From: Ixodes scapularis
Lineage: Eukaryota; Arthropoda; Arachnida; Ixodida; Ixodidae
NCBI RefSeq assembly: GCF_016920785.2
Contig: NW_024609857.1
Location: forward strand, 131,929,094-131,993,093
Length of the DNA: 64,000 nt
Direction: 5' to 3'
Position numbers and translations under genes: made by a program. Shown piece after piece: positions 21,470 to 32,425 of this stretch (positions are counted from its first letter, which is position 1; the number at the start of each line of letters is the position of its first letter). Below the pieces are notes generated by a model. That model did no database searches and had not been told where the DNA came from. It saw only the letters and a program-made list of their open reading frames with translations.

Positions 21470-24288
21470 CGTTGCGCAAAGAAGCGCCTTTCCGGAACTG
21501 TGTCTTTTCTTGTTGCTAATTTTAGGAGTCTTGTTTCGAAGCAAGATGACCTTTTGTGTTCGATCGACATCTGTAATCCGCATGTCATACTTGGAACGGA
21601 AACCTGGCTTTCCAGTGAAATTGATAACTGTGAACTTGTTATTGATAAAGATTATCTGGTTTATCGGAAAGACCGGTTGCACTCAAAGGGTGGAGGGGTG
21701 CTTATGGCTGTTAAAAAATGTTTCCACTCTGTCCCTGTCGAATTAAAAACCGAACTCGAAATGCTCTGGGTTCGCGTTAAGTTTTCGTTTTTTTATGTCT
21801 TGGTTAGTGTATGCTACAAGCCGCCTCATGTTACCGCTGATTTTGTCCGGAATCTTTGTATTAGCCTCGATGACGTTATTTCTCGTTACCCCGGATGTCC
21901 CGTTTTTTTTTGGAGGAGATTTTAATTACCCAGGAATTGACTGGATTTCTTGTGAACCAATACCTGACTGCAGACATGTTTCCGAGTGTTTAGAGTTTTT
22001 GAATGTTTTTAAATCACTTTTCCTCTCTCAAGTTGTTCTTGAACCTACCCGAGGTACCTCTATTCTAGATCTATTTTTCACGACTGCCCCTGACTTAATT
22101 AAGCGCGTAAATGTTCTTGAAGAAATTAGTGATCATAAAATGGTTTTAATCGAAGTCGAAATGACAACTCAGCACCCCCGTAACCAGTTTAAAGAAATCC
22201 ACGACTACTCAAAGGCAAAAACTGCTGAAATAAGCACAACTATGAGGATCTTTTTTGATGACTTTGAGCGGTCGTTCCGCCTACGGTCTGTTGAAGAAAA
22301 CTGGATCGCATTTAAAAATCAGCTGAATTATATCCTCAGAAACTTCGTTCCAACAATCAAAATTCCGAACAACCCTTTACGTCCGTGGTTTTCTAAAAAT
22401 CTTAAGTCTCTTTTGAACAAAAAGAAACGCTTGTACAACAGGGCTGTGGAAAGGAACACGAATTTGTCTTGGGACTTGTATAATTCCCATTCATCTATAT
22501 GTGCTTCCGAAATTAAAAAAAGCGAAAACAATATTCTACAGAGATGACCTAAATGGCCTTCTGAAGTCAAATCCAAAAAAATTCTGGAGTTGCATAAATC
22601 CACCGAAAACAAGTTGTGATCTTTACTTTACGGATGCGGAGGGAAATAGATGCACTGACCTTGAAACTGCCAACAATTTTAATGAATGTTTTAGTGAAGT
22701 TTTTACCAACGAATCGTTTTCGTTACCTTCTTGTGAGTTGACCTATGACCACGCTTTCTTGGAAAAGATCACTGTTTGTTCACGTGGTGTAAGTAAACTC
22801 ATCGAAGACCTTCCTTATCGTTCCTCGCCAGGCATAGATGGCATTAACACTAAACTATTGAAACTTACGCAGCCGTTCTCTAGCGACATACTAGCTTTAT
22901 TGTACCAGCAATCCCTCGAAGATGGGTATTTGCCGAGTGATTGGAAGCATGCAAAAATAATTCCGGTTCACAAGTCTGGTGACACGTCATGCTTAAATAA
23001 CTACAGGCCTATATCGTTAACGAGCATCCCTTGTAAAATATTAGAGCATATCCTATATAGTCATATTATTAATTTTGTCATGGAGAACAATTTTTTTGAG
23101 GGACAACACGGCTTCAGAAAAGGCAAATCGTGTGAGACTCAACTTTTCGAACTTGTAACCGATCTTTATGATAACGTTCATTCGCTCCAACAGACCGACT
23201 TGATATTTCTAGACTTTTCTCGGGCTTTTGATTTTGTACCGCATCAGCGGTTATTACAAAAACTTGAAACGTTGAATATAGACCCCTCACTGATATTTTG
23301 GATTAGACAATTCCTTACGAACAGAACTCAATCCGTTGTAATTTCTGATCAGTTGTCATCGTTCACTGATGTTAGGTCTGGCGTGCCCCAGGGCTCTGTC
23401 CTGGGACCCCTTCTCTTCCTTATATATATAAACGATCTCCCTGTTAGCATTTCTTCATCGATTCGACTCTTCGCAGACGATTGTGTATTGTATAAAAAGA
23501 TAGTACATATAGACGACACCTCGACACTTCAAACCGATCTGAGCTCTATTGCTTCGTGGTGCGACAAGTGGCAAATGCGAATTAACATAGATAAAACCAA
23601 ATATATGACCGTGACAACAAAGAAAACATCAATTAATTTCAGCTACTCTATCAACGGTGTCCCTCTGGAAAAGGTAAATAAATATAAGTATCTGGGTGTT
23701 TTTATTTCCGATAGTCTTAATTGGCATGACCATATTAACAACTTAGTTGGGAAAGCAAATCGTTCTTTAGGATTCATCAGGCGGAAGTCGTATTTAGCTC
23801 CCCCGGAAACTCGTTTGCTAGCTTTTAAGTCCTTTGTCAGATCGCAGCTCAAATACGCCAGCATCATATGGTCTCCCCACCAGGACTACCTGATTGACCA
23901 AATTGAAAGAATTCAAAACAAAGCCGCGCGCTTCATATTTAGTGACTATTCACCTTACACGAGCGTTTCGGCACTGAAACAAAGGGCTAATTTACCTTTA
24001 TTAAAAGTCAAGCGCAAAGTCTCCCGTCTTACCTTCATTCACAATATTTATTACTATAATGTTAGCCTTAAGGAACTCTTATTACCTCCCCCTCATCGCA
24101 TCTTTCCCAGACATGATCACCCTCACAAAATTCGTTTATCAAATTGTCGCACTAACCAGTTTCGCAACTCGCCATTACAGCTTGCCATTGCAGAATGGAA
24201 CTCTTTGCCCCACCACGTTGTAGATATCATAGATAAAAATGAATTCAAATTATCATGTGAACGTTTGTTTCACTTTTCCATGGAATGA
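21470..24288 (+). pseudogene. LINE ORF2: endonuclease plus reverse transcriptase, two frameshifts
   Basis: The first frame (to 21925) begins directly after the ORF1 stop. It carries an EEP endonuclease (ANFRSLVSKQDDLL, then GTETWL with the catalytic glutamate region). A frame change at the T run about 21902-21910 leads to GGDFNYPGIDW. A second change at the A run about 22511-22518 leads to the reverse transcriptase: SSPGIDGINTKLL, NNYRPISLTSIPCKILE, FLDFSRAFDFVPH (motif A), SGVPQGSVLGPLLF, and FADD at 23470-23481 (residues 324-327 of the last frame). The C-terminal IQNKAARFIFSDY block precedes the stop at 24286-24288. ORF2 would nick the target and copy the RNA. Both breaks are in homopolymers, so mutation and sequence error are both possible. 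Confidence 0.85.
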
Positions 24289-24559
24289 ATCGCGGGATGG
24301 TGTCTTTCTTGTTTTTTATGTGCAAAGATGGTCTTTTCTCTTTCTTTTTGTAGCCTGGTTGGCACGTTGTTTCCTGTTTGTGTAAGAGTGTATTCCTTTC
24401 GAGTGGGTGTATTGCATTGTTTCTTGTTTATTAAGCAAATATGTATGATATGTATCGTTTCAATATTTTTGTCGAAAACCTTGTACTCCCCCCCTCATAC
24501 AATGCCCGAAAGGGCGCTTTGAAGTAAATTAAATAAAAAAATTAAAAAAAAAAACATTT

Positions 24560-25270
24560 TCGCAAAAATGTTAATGAACGATATCTCCCTTGCAAGAATG
24601 TAACGCAAAAAGAGCCATGTTCAACAGTATCTACCCGAAAGAGAGTCAGTCTATTGATGACTACATAGCGTAATTAACTTCCGGACTAAACCAACAAGTG
24701 TGTCTTGGACGACAAGCGTGACCGCCTTTTCGGCAAAAGAATCATCATCGGTATTCGCGACGCAGCTGTTCGCGAAAGGCTTTTTCAGGAGGGAAACTTG
24801 ACACTTGAAAAATTATCGCGACGTGCATAGCCGCCGCAATCTCAAAGTGTCATGTATCATTGTTGGAGGCTGCGTCGGATGGACAATAATTTGCGACGAC
24901 TGGTGTCAACTTGAGCCGCGGTAAGGAAAACAGACTCGTTGAGAAAACAGCACCACCCCCAAAAAGTCAGCCTCCACCACAGCCATGAAACTGCGAGAAC
25001 ATGGATACAGCGCTCAAGAAAACAGCATGCAGCAGCTTTGGAACTATGCACCAACCTTAACAATGCCCAGTATGTGGATAAACCTGTTATGCCTGTCGCA
25101 AGGTCTGATATATCGCCAGTGTCTGTTGACAAAAACAACGGCAAGGCCCAAGAGAAGAACGGAGGTCGGACAATGACCAGGATGATGACTGCTTTCAAGA
25201 ATTCTATCTGGGGAGCCTCACGATCAACGACATTGAAGAAGGCACACGTATGACTGTCTCTAAAACAACA
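24560..25270 (+). pseudogene. Gypsy gag C-terminal part and nucleocapsid, degenerate
   Basis: Shifting frames read FNSIYPKESQSIDDYIA near 24620-24670 and FGKRIIIGIRDAAVRERL near 24730-24780, as in the retro-gag domain of arthropod Gypsy elements. At about 25060-25110 cysteine-containing words (CPVCG, CYACRKV) suggest a broken zinc knuckle. Stops occur throughout. Confidence 0.6.
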
Positions 25271-25284
25271 ATGTAAATGGCCAC

Positions 25285-25470
25285 AACGTGAACTTCAAAC
25301 TTAACAGAGGCTCCGATGTGAACATCCTACCTGAGAGACTTGTCACGAAATGGACGCCCTTGCCAATTCTCAAGAAAACGAAAGCAAGAGTAACTACCTA
25401 TCTTGGTAAGTGTCTGTATATAGAAAATAAGTGTGAACTTCCTTGCTCAATGAAGGATACCCAAGCAACC
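25285..25470 (+). pseudogene. Gypsy aspartic protease fragment, catalytic motif lost
   Basis: The reading VNFKLNRGSDVNILPERL is in the place of the retropepsin flap and active site, where the family has a D-T/S-G triad. Here the aspartate position is Asn and the next is Arg, so the enzyme would be dead. Downstream KARVTTYLG fits the family. Confidence 0.6.
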
Positions 25471-25639
25471 TGAGGTTTCTCCGGAAAAACGGAAACTTCA
25501 AGCCCATCTTAAAGGCAGCGGAATACACAAAAGTAAAGCTACTGCACAGAGTGAAGATCATCCAAGCGACAGAGAAGGCCAACCGCCCAGATTCACAACA
25601 GTTCGCAGCAGTTCTCCAGGACTTCCCCAGCGTGTTCAA

Positions 25640-27003
25640 AAGAATTGGCAGAGTGCCTGGAGAATAGACCGTCCACCTCCAACCCTACGTAAACCTACTG
25701 CAGAGGCCCCTCGAAGAGTGCGAAGTCCACTTGAACGCATAGTGAAAGCAGAACTCGAGCGGATGCAAGCAAACTGCATCATCAAAAGGGTGATAGAGCC
25801 AAAAGACTGGGTCCACTCCATCGTTATAATCAAAAAGGAAAATAGAAATGTGAGAGTCTGCCTGGATCCGAGGAACTTGAACGCAGGAGTGAAACGGCAG
25901 TATTATCAAATTCCTGTTTCAGAAGAACTCTTTGCACGTCTAAGTAGGATCACACTGTTCTCTGTCCAGGATGCCAAGAGCACCTTTTGGCAGCTAGCGC
26001 TCGAAGAACAGAGCTCATTCATGTGCACATTCGCATAGCCGAGGTAAAGGTACAGGTTCCTGCAAGTACCGTTTGGACTTAGCACTACTTTTGAACAGTT
26101 TCAACAGGCAATCGAAACAATCTTCGATGGTCAAGGCATTATAATGCCATACTTCGATGACATTTTTGTTGCGTCCAAAACGCGAAGTGACTATGTAGCT
26201 TATAAAATAGTTTGTTGTTGGGTGAGTTGGTGAACGTTTGGATTCATGGGTTTGCGCAAAAAAGACGGACACAAGAGAGATGTAGCCTATCTGCGAAAAG
26301 TGGTTACGATAGAACGCGACAACCTCAAGATGAATTGTGAAAAGCTCAGGTTGGGACTTCCGTCCGTCATCTACTTTGGTCACCAACTCACCTAACAGGG
26401 TATCGCTCCTAACCCCGACAGGGTGAAGGAGATCAGCGTTATACCAGTGCCAGTGACCAAGGCGGACCTTTCACGATCACAGGGGATGGCAACGTTCCTC
26501 ATAAAATTTGTCCCAAACTTCTCCGCGAAAACATAACCTCTGCGAGAGCTTCTCAAGTCTGATGTGGCCTGGCACTGAACCTTTATGATGTCAGAGGCCT
26601 TCAACGAAATCAAACACGACCGGAAAACTGCTCCAGTGCTATATTACTTCGACCCACAACAGCCCAATTTCATATCAACAGACGCAAGCTCATATGGAAT
26701 CGCCAGCATTCTCCATCAAAACTGTCATCCACTGGCCTATGCATCAGCAGCACTCACAACGGCCCAACAGCGTTATGCGGAGATTAAAAATGAACCTTGC
26801 ATGTGAGCAGTTTTATTACTACACCTGTTGTCGAAGCATTGTGGTCGAGACTGATCGCATATCCCTCACCGGTATGCACTGCGAGTACTCTCACAAGATC
26901 TTCCCTGGACTAAAGCGTTCGTTGCTTTGTCTCCAGCGTTTCAGCATCGAGGTAGTATACATTTCTTGGAAACAGATGACAGTCGAAGACGCCCTGTCTT
27001 GAG
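25640..27003 (+). pseudogene. Gypsy reverse transcriptase and RNase H, degenerate
   Basis: The RT part reads VRVCLDPRNLNAGVKR (about 25850-25890), FSVQDAKSTFWQLALEE (about 25960-26010), LQVPFGLSTTFEQFQQA (about 26057-26107) and YFDD (about 26150). RNase H-like sequence follows (FISTDASSYGIASILHQ, about 26670-26720, then ALTTAQQRYAEIKNE). Stops occur at 26036-26038, and further frame breaks lie at about 26170-26400 and at 26803. A strand-transfer polyprotein of this kind would convert element RNA to DNA. Confidence 0.8.
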
Positions 27004-28363
27004 CCCCAGGTCGGGCAAGGTACATCGAGACTGCGCTTCAAGAACATGGCATTCTTGTCCGCACTTCGGTTCAAGCGTCTACACGCCAGCTAGCTGAAAT
27101 GCGAGCCTGCACTGCAGCGGATGACACACTTCAGAATCTGGCCTCGTACATCCAGAAATACTGGCCTGACCAGATTTCCGGCGTCCCTTCATCTGTTAAG
27201 CCCTACCAGTACTTGAGCAGAGTAGAAATTTACACAACTCATGAATTCGTCTAATATTGCGAACGACCGGTCGTGCCACAGGTTTGCCAACAAGACGTGC
27301 TCTCAAGGCTCCACATGACTCATCGTGGCGGAGTCGCCTGCGAGAACACAGCTCGCCAGAGTGTGTACTGGCCCGGACTAAACAAAGAGATCAAGGAGAT
27401 GATACCCAGATGTGAAATCTGCCAACGCCATTAGCGAGCCAACCAGCGAGAGTCACTTCTCGACAGAGATATTCGAACTCGTCCTTGGGAAAAGTGGCAG
27501 TGGACGTTTTCTACTGCAACGGCTGTACGTACTTGCTACTGGTCGACTAGTACTCGAAGGTCGAAGGTAAAGAAAATGCCAACAACCACCGCATCTGCTG
27601 TTATAGCAGTCCTTAAGGCCATCTATGCACGCCACCTGATACCAAGTGAAGTTGTCAGTGACCAGGGCCATCTATTCGACTCGACCGAGTTTAGAGACTT
27701 CAACAAGAAGTGGAACATCGTCCACAAGCCGACATCCCCACTATTTTTTCCGGTTGAATGAACAGGTAGAGAGATCCCCTTAGACAATCAAGGTTGCAAT
27801 GACGAAAACACTCCGTGAAGGATAAGAACTGTAGGTGGTTTTGCTGAACTACAAGGCAACACCGATGAAATAACTCATCTCCGGTAGCGATGCTCATAGC
27901 AAGAAGGATCAGAACGCTCATTCCAGTCCATCTTAACATACTCCTACCTCACTATCCGCATACATTCCTCCACAAAAAGTCAAAGGCAATGCAGCAAGTT
28001 CAGCACAAGCATGGAGGCCAACATGCAGAAGTACTGCCTCCTTTGCACAAGAAACAACCAGTTCGGTACTCGCGAAGGAAGAGACTGGAAAAGGCTGCAG
28101 TGACACAGGGGGGCTCGGAACCACAGAGGAACACAGTCACTGCGTCGAACAGACAGATATACAAACGCAACCGGCACCACATTCGAGCGAGAATCAGCTC
28201 AAGGAAACCCCAGGTGACGGCAGAAGATTACTATCTGGTTGACATCACACTTGGCGCAAGTCACTCAGAAGAAACATCCTTGAGATCTTTGCCAAGCCAG
28301 CCACAACACCGAGCAACACGCTCAGAAGGTACTGTCAGAGTTCCTTTAAGATTTCTTCTATAG
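27004..28363 (+). pseudogene. Gypsy integrase and C-terminal tail, degenerate
   Basis: An HHCC-type region reads LSRLHMTHRGGVACENTAR and then CEICQRH with stops (about 27300-27430). A catalytic-core remnant includes SEVVSDQGHLFDSTEFRDF (about 27640-27700). The last open stretch (27890-28363) carries RRIRTLIPV and KQPVRYSRRK, the style of Gypsy pol C-termini. Several stops separate these pieces. Confidence 0.75.
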
Positions 28364-28403
28364 CATGTTAATTTTATTATTTATTAATACTTGTGTGGCT
28401 GCA

Positions 28404-28465
28404 TGTTATGTGGCTGTCTGGTAGCGCCCCCCTACTGGCGACTTAGACTGGGACACAGTTCATTC
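28404..28465 (+). repeat. Gypsy 3' LTR, left part
   Basis: It starts TGTTATGTGGCTGTCTGG, matching the 5' LTR, and ends at the hAT-like target duplication GTTCATTC. Confidence 0.8.
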
Positions 28466-31047
28466 CAGGGGGGGGGGGGGGGGGGGGAGGAGGGAAAGGG
28501 AACGCGGCGCAAAGCGGAGGCTGCCATATTAAAACCGCTTACGTTGCCAGCATAGGTTTTGCAGCGGGAAAGTTGCTGCCATATACGGCGGACTGAGTTT
28601 TACTTTCTTTTTCGTTTGGAACGAGAATGTATTGTTGTGTTACATAAGTCCTCCTGCATACAGACAACGAAGTTGAATTATATTTGTCTTGTTTACTTGG
28701 TTTGGAACCCTAAAAACGGGTTTTTGACGACTTATTGCTTTCATCATTTTGGAGTACGCAAGGCAGTTATCTCGCTGTTCTGGTTTCGGTTACGAAAGCA
28801 ACGCAAAACGCTCGTAGTTCCCGCCCTCAATACACGTTGGACACATTCCACACTTTGACACCGGATAACTGTATGAACAAGGATTTGCATTTAGTTCAGA
28901 GGTAACTTTCGCCGCTTCCTCACCGTCGAGCAGCCGGATCAGCTGGCGGCAAGCCGCGGATGAAAGGCTTGAGCATCAACAGCCTAGAGCCACTACAACA
29001 GCCCAAGTGCACTCAGTGCTGATGCGGGCGACGCGGGCTTCTGTCAGCCCAGCGGCGGACCCAAGAGGGGGGCGACGGGGACGGCCGCCTCCCCCCCTCC
29101 CCCCCTGCCCCCTCCTCGGAGGGCGATTTGACATGGGTGGATCCCCCGAAATAACACCAACTATCGGCCTGCCAGGTGGTAAGAGGCTCGGTACTCAAGG
29201 ACGAGGGTTCGAAATAGGGTAGGCCGCACCCTAGCAGGCACACTTGTACTCTGAACTTGGAGAACCACTCCGTCGCTTCAACCGAGACTGAAGTCCGCGG
29301 CGGCGGTTTCAAAGCACGGCTTAGAACCAAAAGTCGGCGCAGCGGCGCACATCTAGGGGCCGTCGGTGCACTGTGGCTCTGCGGCGGTTAAAAGAAAAGG
29401 CGCAACCCGAGTCCTGTCTATCTTGCTTTAGAATTTACCTCCCCCCTCCTCCTACCCCCCCCCCCCCCCAAAGAAAAAAAAAAGAAACGGAGTTCTGGAT
29501 CCGCCTTTGAGTCAACAGGTAGCCCAGCACAATCTGTGAACGTTCCAGCTCTTCGCCATGACACGGTGTTGCAGAAAGCAGGGTAAAATACAACTACACG
29601 GACCACCGAATCAAATGCACTGTTATCGTAAATATTGGCTTGTGATTGCGCCTTTGTAGATTATCTTATTCGTTTTGCTGGAGAGACGCAACCGACGGGC
29701 GTAACAAAATCGTTTGTTTATTCCGCATACCTCGCAAAAGTACTTACCCAGTCACCTTGCGAAAAGCGCGAAACACGGAGTCCGCACCGCCCCGACTTAG
29801 CAGTCTTTTACCTGCTTTAGAGCAGTTTGTACCTGCTAGTAGGCATGTCTACTGAAACTGCAGCTTGAAACTAGGGGCAATGCCAGAGAGAAAAGAGACA
29901 AAGTTGGGAAAGCATGCTCGCTCTCTCCAATTTCTGAACTCTCAAGTGATTGTACCATAATAAATTCCCCAACACCTCTTTCCAAAATAAAGAAAAAACA
30001 CTATGTTCACTACGTAAAAAATGGTCTCAGTTCATGCATCCGCAGGCAGGTAGGGAACGTTGCCCTAATTTATTCACACCACATGACGAGCGCAACAAAC
30101 TCACACGAGATTTACAAGAAAATATCGGTGGTGACTTAAGTTTCCCTAAAATTCTGTATGACCGGTCGTTTGCAGGACAGAATCATCTACACGGGCGGTG
30201 TGCGTCGCTGTGCAAACGCCAACAACACGAAGCATAAAAACGGCAGGTCTAGGACAGCAATCCGGAGTCCATTGTTCAATTAAAACGACGTAATTTTGTT
30301 GAAAACGCCCGCAGCTTTTTACTCACGGTATGCGTCGAGAATCTTCCACATTTTGAAACGGAACGAAGGAAGATTTACTTTTAAAAGCGCTCACTGCGTC
30401 CTCCCGGACCAGCTGGACCGGATCAGCTGACGACGACGGGACTAAAACCGCTGAATTTCAACCCCACGATAACCAATTTGCGCTTCGAGTTAGTATGGGC
30501 TTCTACCTCCAAGCACCGCACCACACACCACGAATGTTTCAACTCTTTGCCGCCGTCGCCGTGTTGCACCAAACAGAACGAGATCGCCGAAGTCAACGGA
30601 GCGCTGTCGTGAACCTTGGCTTATGGTTGCGCAGTCGTGGACCCTGTGACTCCCTTCGCTTTCAAAGCACACACGAGGATTACGAATGATACTTTCCGTC
30701 TTGCGGGACCATCAAGGGGCACTTCTCCGGTCACGTCTTCGCTACATGTGCAAACGTGGTCAAACCGAAGCTGCCGAAGCAATACCGGCGCCATGTTGAA
30801 CGTGCGTTGTTGCTAGATTTTCTCCGACCAAACAAAAACAACGAAACCAAACCGGCTCTAGCTTCCAGCGTACATCGGCGTTGCGCCGTGGCCAGATTTT
30901 CTCCGTCAGCTCTAACTTAAAGATGACCTACAGATGCAGCAACACTGGTATCAAGTTTTAACATGGCGGCCCCCACGGAGCGCCGTAAATTCTGAGGAGG
31001 GTGCATTGGAAGCGGCGGCACCTTCCCCCCCCCCCCCCCCCCCCCTG
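28466..31047. mobile_element. hAT-like non-autonomous element (2.58 kb) inside Gypsy 3' LTR
   Basis: The ends are CAGGGGGG and CCCCCCTG, with long G or C runs. The flanking 8 bp GTTCATTC (28458-28465 and 31048-31055) are identical, and 8-bp duplications with CAGGG ends are diagnostic of hAT. Near the ends, AAAGCGG..GCTGCCAT-type words recur. No hAT transposase or BED zinc finger is recognisable, so it is non-autonomous. It holds another hAT-like element (29050-29509) and a possible tRNA-like stretch. Confidence 0.8.
29050..29509. mobile_element. Nested hAT-like MITE (460 bp)
   Basis: It begins CAGCGGCGGACCCAAGAGGG. Its far end reads GGATCCGCCTTTG, an imperfect inverse. G/C runs lie inside both ends, as in many hAT MITEs. 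The flanking 8-mers TGTCAGCC and AGTCAACA agree at 5 of 8 positions, so the target duplication is decayed or the ends are slightly off. Confidence 0.45.
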
Positions 31048-31055
31048 GTTCATTC

Positions 31056-31125
31056 AACATTGCTGTCCTTCCTTTATGTCTCCTATTTATACCGACTGGT
31101 AATCAGCCGATATCGAGACATAACA
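31056..31125 (+). repeat. Gypsy 3' LTR, right part
   Basis: It continues the LTR after the duplicated GTTCATTC, shares TGTCCTTCCTTTATGTC with the 5' LTR group and ends GAGACATAACA. Confidence 0.8.
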
Positions 31126-31399
31126 CCTGGGGCGAGTGTTCACCCCTCTTTACGCTGCTTGGCGGCGACAGTCTCCGGCGGCTTATTACAAAAATGTTAT
31201 TCACCAGGGTCGCTGAACTCGTGGAACAAAACATTCTTTGCTTTCTGACGTAGCGGGGGGAGTGACCGGAAGAACGGCCCGAAGTTTCCTTCTCCCTGCA
31301 CGCACTCAACTTCGCCACTTTTGACTTTGGAGGGACGAGAAACAAGAGCACGAGACAGCGTGGGGAGGCGAGCGTTCAGGCCGCTCGCTCTGCGTTGTC

Positions 31400-32425
31400 T
31401 TTCGGCTTTGCAGCGCCGTTGCGCCGAAATTCGATCCCGTCACGCCTCGCTGAGGCGAGGAGCGAGAGCAGATGACGGGAGTTCGTCTGCTAAGATGAGG
31501 CGTTCGCACAACTAACCGAAAGAAAAAGTCGATCTTCTGCTAGAAATCGCGTCCCGCGGTTCACAAACTCTAACGCGAGCTGAAATTGTAAGCGTCTGAT
31601 ATTTCATGAAGGGAACAATTGACAACCCGGGCTTTATTTGCAGAGCTTCAGTCGCTATGTTGCCGCACAGACGCTGAAACCTACCAGTGTGTAATGAAAG
31701 GCACAGGACAAACACATATCAGAGGCCGCGGGGTCTCACATCATCCGTGTGCGGGTGAAAAGTGGAAGATTTGTAGACAAATCTTCCACAGCAGAAACTT
31801 GTGACGCATTCACTCAGCGTCCGGGAAAGCTAAACATGGAGACGTTACCCGAGGCTTGAGCAAAATCATATTTGAACGTCAGCTATCTTACCCCGTCGCA
31901 TTTTGCTTGAGAAAGCTCTCGTTCTCAACGCCCATACCATGGAAATAAAAAGTCTTGCGAAACGTATTGCGCCCTATTCCAATGAACTACATTTAAGCCG
32001 TATCCTTTTAGTGGCTTACTTATAATACCGTGCTTAAAAGTTAAAACGCAGCAAGCTTTTACGCGTACAGTGTCATAATTTTTCTCTAGTGTATGCTGTT
32101 TTGTAGTCAACTCGCTTCGGAAACTTACGCTGTCTGTAAATATCTCTGACAGCGGAGTTGCTTAATTGGAAGTAATCGCAAATATAAGTTTCACGTTGCA
32201 GCAACCAACGTTTATAGATAAACGTTGGCAGCGACTGCCCTCCCGCATTCCCACCCATCATGTTGAACAGAAAGGCGTAGTTTCGGTTTGAGGTCGGTAC
32301 TTTTCTACAACATCCATGACGACAGCATCAGACTGCACTCGGTGCATTCGGCAAGTTCGTTCGGAGCTGGTTTTCCATGCAGCACTCCGCGGGTGCAATG
32401 CTTTAGAACTGTCACAGTGCAAGCC
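31400..32425. repeat. Diverged copy of the 2351-3598 element without its TIRs
   Basis: It is colinear with about 2490-3560 on the same strand, sharing AGAAATCGCGTCCCGCGG-like and CTACCAGTGTGTAA-like words with scattered substitutions and small indels. The terminal GCGAGTTCGTTTCAC motifs are absent, so it is truncated or an internally related family member. Confidence 0.7.

Larger units (their letters stand above)
20032..24556 (+). mobile_element. Near-full-length CR1/L2-like LINE
   Basis: The order is 5' UTR (about 20032-20518), ORF1 (20519-21469), ORF2 (21470-24288, two frameshifts) and a 3' UTR. The 3' UTR ends with a GCCCGAAAGGGC stem-loop and an A-rich AAATAAA-type tail at about 24524-24555. 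It interrupts the Gypsy gag: gag-like sequence stops near 18960 and resumes near 24560. Endonuclease plus RT without RNase H, and the 3' stem-loop, fit the CR1/L2 group. The family-level name is uncertain. Confidence 0.85.
18575..31125 (+). mobile_element. Decayed Ty3/Gypsy LTR retrotransposon, split by three or more later insertions
   Basis: The element consists of a 5' LTR, primer-binding site, gag start (to about 18960), gag remainder and pol (about 24560-28363) and a split 3' LTR. The flanks ACTGG (18570-18574) and CCTGG (31126-31130) match 4 of 5 bases, consistent with an old target duplication. Removing the LINEs (about 18960-24556) and the hAT-like insertion (28466-31047) leaves about 4.4 kb, a normal Gypsy size. 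The coding region has many stops and frameshifts, so it is inactive. Confidence 0.85.

Noticed and set aside
29163..29222. tRNA-like stretch with GGTTCGAAAT and pairing ends
   Set aside because: Only about 60 nt, T-arm does not pair, anticodon arm is poor; at best a decayed SINE head.
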